Source: JACDAN01 sp035535195 (GTDB lineage: Bacteria > Actinomycetota > Thermoleophilia > Gaiellales > Gaiellaceae). From it: a stretch of DNA of 54,457 nucleotides. The translations under genes were made by a program, and so were the position numbers. This document shows positions 1-7,558 of this stretch, piece after piece (within the stretch, counting starts at the first letter, position 1; every line of letters begins with the position of its first letter). The stretch is taken from NCBI GenBank assembly GCA_035535195.1, contig DATLQK010000032.1, positions 1 to 54,457 on the forward strand, in the 5' to 3' direction. Under the pieces are notes generated by a model. It saw only the letters and a program-made list of their open reading frames with translations, searched no databases and was not told the origin of the DNA.

Positions 1-663
1 GCGGTGCTGCCGCTGGAGGCGGACCACTCCGAGTTCCTCGAGCGGTTCAAGGACGACCACCTCCTGCGACGGCCGATCCGCGAGCTGCGCGGGAAGCGGC
101 CGCTCCGGCTCGGGACCGTGACGCACGCCCTGCTCCGCGCCGTCTGCGGACAACTGATCGAGGCGAAGCGGGCGCGCAACATCGAGCTGCGCCTGATCCG
201 CGAGACCTGCCCGTCGGACGGCGCGCTCTACGCCCCACCCACACCGAAGTCGTTCTGCGACTTCGCGCCGGCCGCGCTCCAGCGGCTGGGGCTCTCGGCT
301 CGCAAGGCGGCGACCCTCGTCCGCGTCTGCAGGACGCTGGACGTCGAGCGGCTTCGTGCCGTGGCCCCAGCCGGCGCCGCGCAGCGGCTCGGACGCGAGC
401 GCGGACTTGGGCCCTGGTCGGTGGGGGTGATCGGCCTCGAAGGGCTCGGCTGCTACGACTTCGGGATGGTCGGCGACCTCGGCCTGGTCAAGCTCTGCAG
501 CACGCTCCTCGGCCGTCGCGCGGAGCCGGAGGACACCGCCCAGCTGCTCGCTCCGTATGGCGAGTGGCAGGGCCTCGCGAGCGTCTATCTCCTCGCCGGC
601 TTCGGCGCCGGCCTCCTCCCCGTGCAGTACGAGCGCGGGCCGCTCGGACTCCTCGCGGCATGA
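1..663 (+). CDS. DNA-3-methyladenine glycosylase II-like (AlkA/HhH-GPD), 5' truncated by window edge
   Basis: Base-excision-repair glycosylase of the HhH-GPD superfamily, which removes alkylated bases from DNA. The reading frame is open to the left edge, and the family's N-terminal domain (roughly 80 residues) is missing, so the GTG at 4 is probably not the true start. The visible part ends in the helix-hairpin-helix segment LGPWSVGVIGLEGLG. This is followed by GDLGLVKL, whose Asp (about residue 158 counted from position 4) is placed like the catalytic Asp of AlkA. The stop codon overlaps the ATG of the next gene (ATGA at 660), so the two are probably cotranscribed. Family assignment is good; exact substrate is not determined. 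Confidence 0.75.
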   Translation, partial: AVLPLEADHSEFLERFKDDHLLRRPIRELRGKRPLRLGTVTHALLRAVCGQLIEAKRARNIELRLIRETCPSDGALYAPPTPKSFCDFAPAALQRLGLSARKAATLVRVCRTLDVERLRAVAPAGAAQRLGRERGLGPWSVGVIGLEGLGCYDFGMVGDLGLVKLCSTLLGRRAEPEDTAQLLAPYGEWQGLASVYLLAGFGAGLLPVQYERGPLGLLAA

Positions 664-1481
664 GCCTGACGGTCCTCTGCTCGACGGGCGTGCTGACCCG
701 CGGGCCGGATCAGACCGACCACAAGACGATTCTCGAGCATGCGCCGAAGCTCGGCGCGGCCGCGCTGGAGCTCGCTCTCTACTCCGAGTGGTACGGGCAT
801 CTCGACGAGGTCGTGGACGACCTCGGGAAGGCCGACCTCACCTTCCAGACGCTTCACGGGGACAAGGCGATCGGGAGCGGCCTCGGCAGCGAGGATCCCG
901 ACGAGGCCGAGGAGGCGCTCGCCCTCCTCGAGGTCAACTGCCGCGCGGCCGCGGCGCTGGGCGCAAAGACGCTGGTGCTTCACCTGTGGGAACTCCCGAC
1001 GGGGGACGAGCAGATCGAGCGGAACCTCGAGCGGCTGCCCAGCTGCCTCGACACCGCCGAGGCGTACAACGTCGCCCTGACCGCCGAGACCGTTCCGGGC
1101 CGGGCGGGGACGACCCTCTCGAACATCCGCCTAGCTCTCGAGCGCGATGCGCGTTGCGGCGTGACACTCGACACCGAGTTCCTCGGCTTCCACGGCGAGC
1201 TCGCCGAGAGCATCGCCGCCGAGTGGCTCTGGGCGGACGGCCGCGTGCGACACGTTCACCTGAAGGACTTCAAAGGCCGCCTGCGCGAGCAGGGTCGGCG
1301 CCGCTACCTCCTCCCCGGCGAGGGAACGCTCGATCTCCAGGGCTTCCTCGACGGGCTCAGGCTGCGAGGTTACGGCGGGAGCGTCGCGCTGGAGGCGTCG
1401 GCGCTGACGCCGACCGGAGAGCTCGACCAGGCGCGGCTCGACCAGGTTGCAGCCGCAGTGCGCCAGCTGTCCGGCTCGTAA
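660..1481 (+). CDS. Sugar phosphate isomerase/epimerase-like TIM-barrel protein
   Basis: A 273-residue protein of the xylose-isomerase-like / AP endonuclease 2 TIM-barrel superfamily. It shows the alternating pattern typical of that fold: an early LGAAALELALYSEWY strand, a TLHGDKAIGSG segment, KTLVLHLW, LTAETVPG, CGVTLDTEF and VRHVHLKDF, with Glu, Asp and His where divalent-metal ligands usually sit, and a late VALEASAL strand. I chose the ATG at 660 because it overlaps the upstream TGA (ATGA). A longer in-frame start at 564 would lie entirely inside the glycosylase gene. Members act on sugars, sugar acids or apurinic DNA. The adjacent DNA-repair gene makes an endonuclease IV-like role conceivable but unproven. 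Confidence 0.7.
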   Translation: MSLTVLCSTGVLTRGPDQTDHKTILEHAPKLGAAALELALYSEWYGHLDEVVDDLGKADLTFQTLHGDKAIGSGLGSEDPDEAEEALALLEVNCRAAAALGAKTLVLHLWELPTGDEQIERNLERLPSCLDTAEAYNVALTAETVPGRAGTTLSNIRLALERDARCGVTLDTEFLGFHGELAESIAAEWLWADGRVRHVHLKDFKGRLREQGRRRYLLPGEGTLDLQGFLDGLRLRGYGGSVALEASALTPTGELDQARLDQVAAAVRQLSGS

Positions 1482-1490
1482 CATCTCCGC

Positions 1491-2312
1491 ATGAGTGCCG
1501 AGCGCCGGATCACGATCCTGGGGTGCGGGAAGATCGGCGAGGCGCTCCTCGCGGGGCTCCTGAGCACCGGCTGGCGCTCGCCGGACGAGATCGTCGTCAC
1601 GGTCCGCCGCGAGGAGCACGCGAACGACCTGCGCGATCGCTACGGCGTCACCGCCACCACCTCGAACACGGAGGCCGTGCGCGGCGCGGCGGTCGTGGTG
1701 ATCGCGGTCAAGCCGCAGGACTTCGAGACCCTGCTCGGCGAGATCGGCGGGATCCTCTCCGCCGACCAGACCGTGCTCTCGATCGCGGCCGCCGTTCCTA
1801 CGTCGCGGATCGAGGAGCGGATCGCGTCGGGCGTGCCCGTGCTGCGGGCGATGCCGAACACGCCGTCGACCGTCCACGAGGGCGTTGCGGGCCTGTGCGC
1901 CGGGGCGCACGCGGACGACGAGCACCTCGCGATCGCCGAGGACATCCTCTCCCACGTCGGGAGCGTCGTTCGCGTCCCGGAGCGCTACATGGACGCCGTT
2001 ACGGCGGTGTCGGGCTCCGGGCCGGCGTACTTCGCACTCCTCGCCGAGGCGATGATCGAAGCCGGCATCCTTCTGGGCCTGTCACGTGAGGACACCACGG
2101 AGCTGGTCGTCCAGACCATGTTCGGGACCGCCAAGCTTTTGCGCGACGAGAAGATGCATCCGGTCGAGCTTCGCGAAATGGTCACCTCTCCCGGCGGGAC
2201 GACGATCCGCGCCATCCGCGAGCTCGAGCAGGCCGGGGTCAGAGCGGCGTTCCTGAACGCGATCCAGGCGGCGATGGATCGCGGGCGGGAGCTGGCTGCG
2301 GGCGAGAGCTGA
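1491..2312 (+). CDS. proC: Pyrroline-5-carboxylate reductase
   Basis: Last step of proline synthesis: NAD(P)H-dependent reduction of 1-pyrroline-5-carboxylate to L-proline in the cytoplasm. The protein is 273 residues, normal for the family. It opens with the Rossmann motif GCGKIG (residues 11-16), has the RAMPNTPS segment and VSGSGPAYF, and ends with the family signature PGGTTIRAIRELEQAGVRAA. A TAACAT box lies at 1479-1484, six bases before the ATG, with no Shine-Dalgarno, so a leaderless start is possible. The TGA stop overlaps the inferred CTG start of the downstream 6-phosphogluconolactonase gene. Confidence 0.95.
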   Translation: MSAERRITILGCGKIGEALLAGLLSTGWRSPDEIVVTVRREEHANDLRDRYGVTATTSNTEAVRGAAVVVIAVKPQDFETLLGEIGGILSADQTVLSIAAAVPTSRIEERIASGVPVLRAMPNTPSTVHEGVAGLCAGAHADDEHLAIAEDILSHVGSVVRVPERYMDAVTAVSGSGPAYFALLAEAMIEAGILLGLSREDTTELVVQTMFGTAKLLRDEKMHPVELREMVTSPGGTTIRAIRELEQAGVRAAFLNAIQAAMDRGRELAAGES

Positions 2313-2989
2313 GCGCGGACGTCGAGCTGCGCGTCTCGGGGAGCGCCGACGCGGCCCGCCGTGGCGCTGCGGCGTTGCTTGCGGAGCAGGCGGCGGGCGG
2401 CGGACACATCGCGCTCTCGGGCGGATCGACGCCGGGCCCGGCCTATGAGGTGGCGGCGGAGCTGCAGCCGGACTGGAGCCGCACGGAGCTCTGGTTCGCG
2501 GACGAGCGCTGCGTGCGTCCTGACGACGAGCGCTCGAACTATCGCCTCGTGCGGGAGCGGCTGCTCGACCGGCTGGAGCGCGGGCCGGCCGCGGAGCACC
2601 GAATCCGCGGCGAGCTTTCGCCGGAGGAGGCAGCGGACGCGTACGAGGCGGAGCTGCGCGGCGTGGTGCTCGAGCTGGTGCTGCTCGGGATGGGGGCCGA
2701 CGGTCACACGGCGTCGCTCTTCCCCAACCACCTCGCGCTCGAGGAGCGGGAGCGGAACGCGGTCGCGGTGCAGCGGCCTGACCTTCCCCGGGTGACGCTG
2801 ACGTTGCCGGTCCTGCGGGCGACGCCGCAGGTGGTTTTCCTCGTGACGGGCGAGGACAAGGCGGAGGCGGTCCGGCGCGCGTTCGCCGAGCCTCCGTCTC
2901 CCGCAACCCCCGCGAGCCTCGTACGGGCCGCCGACGGGGCCACATATGCATTCCTCGATCGTGCCGCGGCGGCAGCGATTAGCCCATAG
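2309..2989 (+). CDS. pgl: 6-phosphogluconolactonase (inferred CTG start)
   Basis: Hydrolyses 6-phosphogluconolactone in the oxidative pentose-phosphate pathway. Recognised by LSGGSTPGPAYE, the FADERCVRPDDERSNYRL segment and LLGMGADGHTASLFP. The first in-frame ATG/GTG/TTG is TTG 2375, but homologues have an N-terminal strand and helix before LSGGSTP. That segment (VELRVSGSADAARRGAA) is encoded in frame upstream of 2375. The only plausible codon that includes it is CTG 2309, which overlaps the proC stop as CTGA. This start is inference; a TTG start would remove 22 residues including the first beta-strand. Stop TAG at 2987-2989. Confidence 0.85.
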   Translation: MSADVELRVSGSADAARRGAAALLAEQAAGGGHIALSGGSTPGPAYEVAAELQPDWSRTELWFADERCVRPDDERSNYRLVRERLLDRLERGPAAEHRIRGELSPEEAADAYEAELRGVVLELVLLGMGADGHTASLFPNHLALEERERNAVAVQRPDLPRVTLTLPVLRATPQVVFLVTGEDKAEAVRRAFAEPPSPATPASLVRAADGATYAFLDRAAAAAISP

Positions 2990-2994
2990 GGACC

Positions 2995-3026
2995 TAGACA
3001 GAGCTGTTGCCGCCGTCGTATATATA
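2995..3026 (+). promoter_or_regulatory. Sigma-70-type promoter, probably leaderless, for the ArsR-like gene
   Basis: TAGACA at 2995-3000 and TATATA within the TATATATA run at 3019-3026 are about 18 bases apart, close to -35/-10 consensus. The run ends only eight bases before the ATG at 3035 and no Shine-Dalgarno is visible, so transcription probably begins at or next to the start codon. Confidence 0.55.
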
Positions 3027-3034
3027 GCCCGCGT

Positions 3035-3580
3035 ATGAGCAACCCGGTCCCCCAGCCCGATCCGATCCCCGACGTCCTCACGATCTCGAGCGCCGAGCAG
3101 CTGAAGGCGATGGGCCACCCGCTCCGGCTCCGTGTGCTGGAGACCCTGGGCGAGTCGGAGGAGGCGATGTCGAACCGAGAGCTCGCGCAGAAGCTCGGCG
3201 TCGATCCGGGTCATCTGCACTTCCACGTGCGGATGCTGCTGAAGGCCGGGCTGATCCAGCAGGTCACCTCGGGCAAGGGCCGCGAGAAGCCGTACCGGTC
3301 GGCGGCGAAGACCCTCAAAGTGGCGCCGGAGCTCGTCTCCGCCGGCGCGTCCGACCTGCAAGCCACCGTCGTCGAGGACGTGCGCCGCGGCTGGAACAAC
3401 TACGCCGACGAAGGACAGTTCCGCTTCGTTCGCATCAACGTCCGCATCTCGCCCGAGAAGGCCCTCGAGGTGCTCTCCGACCTCGTCCCGACCTTCGAGA
3501 ATCTCGAGGACGAGAGCGAGGAGATGCTGACGATCACGGCGATCATGCACCCGCATTCGCCGGAAGAGACGACCGACTAG
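3035..3580 (+). CDS. ArsR-like winged-helix transcriptional regulator
   Basis: A 181-residue putative DNA-binding protein. Residues about 20-85 form a winged HTH of ArsR type: MGHPLRLRVLETLGE, then SNRELAQKLGVDPGHLHFHV as recognition region, then RMLLKAGLIQQV and a basic wing with KGREKPYRSA. The C-terminal hundred residues are acidic and may be an effector or dimerisation domain; no metal-binding Cys motif is present, so it is not a classical arsenic sensor. It stands alone between the proC-pgl pair and a convergent gene. Its TAG shares CTAG with the opposing gene's stop. Target unknown. Confidence 0.75.
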   Translation: MSNPVPQPDPIPDVLTISSAEQLKAMGHPLRLRVLETLGESEEAMSNRELAQKLGVDPGHLHFHVRMLLKAGLIQQVTSGKGREKPYRSAAKTLKVAPELVSAGASDLQATVVEDVRRGWNNYADEGQFRFVRINVRISPEKALEVLSDLVPTFENLEDESEEMLTITAIMHPHSPEETTD

Positions 3581-4236
3581 GACGGCGGCAGCAGCGGCGA
3601 GCTGAGCTCTGCGGCCATGCCGCGCTCGGCGGCAAGCGCCTGGAGCACGATCACGGTGTCCGCGACGGGAATGTCCTCGAGGTACTCGGTCCGCTGGTCG
3701 AACGACTCGAGCACGCTCTCGATCGCAAGCGTGTAGCCGGGAGGGTCTTCCGCGGCGATCGTCGCCAGAGAGTCGGCGACGTCCGGCGGGAAGTCGTCGC
3801 GCTCGCGGATCGAGCTCACGACGAGACGCGCGTCCTCGTCATGGCCGAGGGTCAGGAGGGCGAGCGTCGCGGCGTAGCGGCCGATCGGGGAGTCGGCGTC
3901 GGCGGCGCCCTCGGCGAGCGTCTGCTCGGCGTGCGCTGCGGCGGCGTCCCAGTCCCCCGCGAGAATGCTCGACTTGAGCATCGCGACGAGCCTCCCCCAG
4001 CTGGCGGGCGGCGCGTCGGCGTAGCTGTCGCGGTACGCCTCGACCGTGCGGCTCAGCCAGTCCCGCGCGTCGTCGGTGCGGCCGAGCATCAGGCTCGCGA
4101 GGCCGGCGCCGTAAGCCGCATTGCCTATCCGGGTCAGCTGGCGCTGGCGGGCGTCCGGTTCGTCGGGAACGCGCTGCTGTCCGTCCTCGTAGCGCGCCCG
4201 CTCGCGCTCGATGTGCGCGTTCCAGTCCACCCCCAT
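3577..4236 (-). CDS. TPR-like helical repeat protein of unknown function
   Basis: A soluble 219-residue protein with no signal peptide and no catalytic motif I recognise. Its helical pattern resembles tetratricopeptide repeats: AYGAGLASLMLGRTDDARDW, then SSILAGDWDAAAAHAEQTLA, then YAATLALLTLGHDEDARLV. It starts 20 bases from the divergently transcribed thiolase gene and converges on the ArsR-like gene, sharing a CTAG stop overlap. A role as a small interaction scaffold is inferred from the fold only. Confidence 0.6.
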   Translation of the reverse strand: MGVDWNAHIERERARYEDGQQRVPDEPDARQRQLTRIGNAAYGAGLASLMLGRTDDARDWLSRTVEAYRDSYADAPPASWGRLVAMLKSSILAGDWDAAAAHAEQTLAEGAADADSPIGRYAATLALLTLGHDEDARLVVSSIRERDDFPPDVADSLATIAAEDPPGYTLAIESVLESFDQRTEYLEDIPVADTVIVLQALAAERGMAAELSSPLLPPS

Positions 4237-4256
4237 CGCAGTATTGTCACCAGTCC

Positions 4257-5447
4257 ATGGCGCGCCAGCTGAACGAGGTCGTGTACGTCGACGGGCTCCG
4301 GACTGCCTTCGGACGCGCCGGCCCGAAGGGCTTCTTCTGGCGCACGCGCGCCGACGACATGGCCGTCAAGGTCGTGCGGGAGCTGCTCCGTCGGAACCCG
4401 AACCTGCCGCCCGAGCGGATCGGCGACGTCGTGATGGCGGCGACGGCGCAGGTCGGCGACCAGGGCCTGACCCTCGGGCGCGACGTCGCGCTCCTGGCTG
4501 GCATCCCGGAGACGGTGCCCGGGTTCGCGCTCGACCGCATGTGCGCCGGAGCGCTGACGGCGGTGACTGCGGGAGCCGGCGAGATCGCGATGGGTGCGGC
4601 GGACGTCGTCGTCGCCGGCGGGGTCGAGCACATGGGCCGCCACCCGATGGGCGCGGAGGTCGACTTCAACCCGCGCTTCGTCTCCGAGCGGCTCGTCGAC
4701 GACTCGGCGATCTCGATGGGCTCGACCGCCGAGAACCTCCACGACCGCTTTCCGCAGCTGACGAAGGAGGACGCCGACCGCTTCGCCGTGCGGTCGCAGC
4801 AGCGGGCGAGCGCCGCCTGGCAGAACGGCGTGATGGCCTCGACGGTCGTCCCAATGAGCGTGTTCACGGACGACGGCTGGTCGGTGGCCGACCGCGACCA
4901 GTTCCTGCGGCCGGAGACGTCGCTGGAGGGCCTTGCCGGGCTGCCGACGCCGTTCCGCGCCGGCGGGCGGGTGACGGCGGGCAACTCGGCCGGGCTCACG
5001 GACGGCGCCACTGCGGCGCTGCTGGCCTCGGAGTCAGCGGCGGCTGAACTCGGGCTCGAGCCGAAGATGCGGCTCGTCGGCTTCGCCTTCGCGGGTGTCG
5101 AGCCGGAGCTGATGGGCATCGGGCCGATCCCGGCGACGAAGCGCGTGCTCGAGCAGACCGGGCTGACGATGGACGACATCGACCTGATCGAGCTGAACGA
5201 GCCGTTCGCGGTGCAGGTGCTGAGCTGGTGCGACGGGATGGACGTCTCGCCTGACGACGAGCGGCTCAACCCGTACGGCGGCGCGATCGCGTGCGGGCAC
5301 CCACTCGCCGCGACCGGCGTGCGGCTGATGGCGCAGCTCGCCTACGGGTTCGGCGAGCAGCCGAAGGCGCGCTACGGGCTGACGGCACTCTGCATCGGGA
5401 TGGGCATGGGCGCCGCGGTGCTCTGGGAGAGCCTGGTTGCGGACTGA
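4257..5447 (+). CDS. Acetyl-CoA C-acyltransferase (thiolase, FadA/FadI-like)
   Basis: Cleaves 3-ketoacyl-CoA with CoA to release acetyl-CoA in beta-oxidation. The 396-residue length fits. The nucleophilic Cys is C96 in LDRMCAGALTA, the His is H348 in CGHPLAATG, and the second active-site Cys is C379 in ALCIGMGMG. It overlaps the fadJ-like gene by 11 bases, so the two probably form the alpha/beta subunits of a beta-oxidation complex. TATTGT at 4242-4247 lies nine bases before the ATG with no Shine-Dalgarno, which suggests a leaderless promoter in the 20-base divergent gap. Confidence 0.93.
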   Translation: MARQLNEVVYVDGLRTAFGRAGPKGFFWRTRADDMAVKVVRELLRRNPNLPPERIGDVVMAATAQVGDQGLTLGRDVALLAGIPETVPGFALDRMCAGALTAVTAGAGEIAMGAADVVVAGGVEHMGRHPMGAEVDFNPRFVSERLVDDSAISMGSTAENLHDRFPQLTKEDADRFAVRSQQRASAAWQNGVMASTVVPMSVFTDDGWSVADRDQFLRPETSLEGLAGLPTPFRAGGRVTAGNSAGLTDGATAALLASESAAAELGLEPKMRLVGFAFAGVEPELMGIGPIPATKRVLEQTGLTMDDIDLIELNEPFAVQVLSWCDGMDVSPDDERLNPYGGAIACGHPLAATGVRLMAQLAYGFGEQPKARYGLTALCIGMGMGAAVLWESLVAD

Positions 5448-7410
5448 GTTCAAGCTCGCGCGGATCCAGACCGAGGACCGGCCGATCGCGCTCCTCACCG
5501 TCGACAACGGCGAGGATTACACGAAGCCGACCTCACTGGGCCGCTCGGCGCTCGAGTCGCTGACGGAGGTCCTCCCGGAGCTCGAGCAGGGCGACTGGAC
5601 GGGGATGGTGCTGACCGGCAAGCCATTCGTCTTCTGCGTCGGCGCCGACATCAACGAGTTCCACGGGATCGACCCCGACACGGCGCGGCTCGGCAGCCGC
5701 ACCGGACATGAGCTCTTCCGCCGCATCTCGGAGCTCCCGTTTCCGACGCTGGCGGCGATCAACGGGGCATGTCTCGGCGGCGGCGTCGAGCTCGCGCTGC
5801 ACTGTGACTTTCGGACGATCTCCTCTTCGGTCAGGCACTTCGCCGCGCCGGAGGTCTTCCTCGGCCTCTTCCCTGCGTGGGGCGGCACGCAGCTCGTGCC
5901 GCGCCTCGTCGGTGCTGAAGCGGCAATCCGCTTCATCGTCACGAACCCGATGCGGCAGAACAGGATGCTGACGGCGGCCGAAGCCGTCGAGCTCGGCCTC
6001 GCCGACCACCTGCTCGAACCGGCCGAGTTCCTTGACGATTCGTTGTCACTACTTCCTAATGGGACCTGGTCCCGTAAAGAAGCGGAGCTGGGCGGCTTGG
6101 GCGAGGTGGTAGCCAAGGCCCGCCGGCAGCTGGACGATTCGATCCACGGCGCCGCGCCCGCGCCCTACAAGGCCCTCGAGCTGATCGAAGGCGCGGGCAC
6201 CTGGAGCCTCGAGGAGGGGTACGCCGCCGAGGAGGAGGCGATCGCCGAGCTCCTGCCGAGCCGCCAGGCCCAGGCGTCGCTCTACGCCTTCGACCTCGTC
6301 GAGCGCCGCGCGAAACAGCAGGTCGGCCGCCCCGAGGCGGAGGCGCGGCCGATCCGCAAGGTCGGGATCGTCGGCGCCGGCCTGATGGCGACGCAGCTCG
6401 CGACGCTCTTCCTCCGCCGGCTCGAGGTGCCGATCGCGATCCGCGACCTCGACCAGGAGATCGTCGACCGCGCGATCGCAGGGATCACCGCCGAGCTGGA
6501 GAGCCAGGCTCAAAAGGGCCGCTATACGGAAGGGAAGGCGCGGTTCCTCGCCTCGCTGGTCGACGGCGGCACCGGCTACGAGCACTTCGCCGACTGCGAC
6601 CTCGTCCTGGAGGCGGTCTTCGAAGAGATGAGCGTCAAGCGGGAGGTGTTCGCCGCGCTCGAGGCCGTCGTCTCGCCCGAGTGCATCCTGGCGACGAACA
6701 CGTCGTCGCTCTCGGTCGCCGAGATGGCAGCCGACCTCGAGCACCCGGAACGCGTCGCCGGCCTCCACTTCTTCAACCCCGTCGCCGTCCTCCCGCTGGT
6801 CGAGATCATCCGCACGTCCTCGACCGACGACGCGACGCTCGCCACGGTGTGGGATGTCGCCGCGAAGCTCCGCAAGCGGCCGGTGGTCGCCGCCGACGCT
6901 CCAGCCTTCATCGTCAACCGCGTCCTCACGCGGATGACGACGGTGCTGATGGACGCGCTCGAGAACGGCAACACCATCGAGGAGACCGACGAGGCGATCC
7001 TCCGCCTCGGGATGCCGATGGCGCCGTCGGTCCTGCTGCAAATGGTCGGCCCGCGCGTCGCGAACCACGTGCTCGAGACGCTCCACGACGCATACCCCCA
7101 CCGATTCCCGCTCTCGGAGACACTCGCGAACTTCGCCGACGGCAACGACGAGATCGTCGTCCACGGTGACGAGCGGCGCACGGTCGATGAGATCCAGCAG
7201 GCCGCGCTCGAAGCGATCGCGGACGAGGTGCGCCACATGCTCGACGAGGGCGTCGTGGGGAGCGCCAAGGACGTCGACACGGCGCTCCTCCTCGGCGCCG
7301 GCTGGCCCTTCTTCCTGGGCGGCATCACGAAGTACCTGGACCAGACCGGCGTCTCGGAACGAGTCGCGGGAACCTCGCTCGAGGAGTACCGGGCTACGGC
7401 CCCCGCGTAG
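5437..7410 (+). CDS. Multifunctional enoyl-CoA hydratase / 3-hydroxyacyl-CoA dehydrogenase (FadB/FadJ-like)
   Basis: A 657-residue fusion for two beta-oxidation steps, hydration of enoyl-CoA and NAD-dependent oxidation. The N-terminal crotonase half shows FCVGADINEF (oxyanion loop), ACLGGGVELALHCDFR and APEVFLGLFPAWGGTQ with the two expected catalytic Glu. The C-terminal half has the NAD site GIVGAGLMATQLA and the dehydrogenase signature HFFNPVAVLPLVEII with the catalytic His. TTG 5437 is the start supported by homology and by overlap with the thiolase gene. At 6053-6081 the coding sequence contains a degenerate copy of a palindromic repeat, read as LPNGTWSRKE, between the crotonase core and the linker. 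The rest of the linker is normal. Confidence 0.93.
   Translation: MRTEFKLARIQTEDRPIALLTVDNGEDYTKPTSLGRSALESLTEVLPELEQGDWTGMVLTGKPFVFCVGADINEFHGIDPDTARLGSRTGHELFRRISELPFPTLAAINGACLGGGVELALHCDFRTISSSVRHFAAPEVFLGLFPAWGGTQLVPRLVGAEAAIRFIVTNPMRQNRMLTAAEAVELGLADHLLEPAEFLDDSLSLLPNGTWSRKEAELGGLGEVVAKARRQLDDSIHGAAPAPYKALELIEGAGTWSLEEGYAAEEEAIAELLPSRQAQASLYAFDLVERRAKQQVGRPEAEARPIRKVGIVGAGLMATQLATLFLRRLEVPIAIRDLDQEIVDRAIAGITAELESQAQKGRYTEGKARFLASLVDGGTGYEHFADCDLVLEAVFEEMSVKREVFAALEAVVSPECILATNTSSLSVAEMAADLEHPERVAGLHFFNPVAVLPLVEIIRTSSTDDATLATVWDVAAKLRKRPVVAADAPAFIVNRVLTRMTTVLMDALENGNTIEETDEAILRLGMPMAPSVLLQMVGPRVANHVLETLHDAYPHRFPLSETLANFADGNDEIVVHGDERRTVDEIQQAALEAIADEVRHMLDEGVVGSAKDVDTALLLGAGWPFFLGGITKYLDQTGVSERVAGTSLEEYRATAPA
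6053..6081 (+). repeat. Palindromic repeat copy inside the fadJ-like coding sequence
   Basis: The core GGGACC-T-GGTCCC sits at 6061-6073 with A/T-rich arms (TTCCTAAT before, GTAAAGAA after). Core and arms match, in reverse orientation, the two intergenic copies at 25975 and 26051. The repeat is in frame and encodes LPNGTWSRKE without disrupting the gene. The arms are no longer fully complementary, so it looks older or constrained by coding. Confidence 0.7.
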
Positions 7411-7558
7411 CGCGCTTCCGTCCTGTTTGTGAGCAGTTCCGCGGTGATTTTGTCGCCGACGAGCAACAGGCCGACCTGTTTCTAGGTACACTGCGACCAA
7501 GCGCTCGCACGGGGATAAGCGAGCGTGATCATTCTTCGGAGGGCGCGGCAGGAACGCA

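Noticed and set aside
557..2089. 510-codon plus-strand frame spanning the isomerase and proC genes
   Set aside because: Composition is Arg/Gly/Ala-rich shadow; two well-supported genes occupy other frames.
7411..7558. Promoter for the helicase gene (TACACT near 7490)
   Set aside because: No -35 element at proper spacing could be found, so I did not list it.
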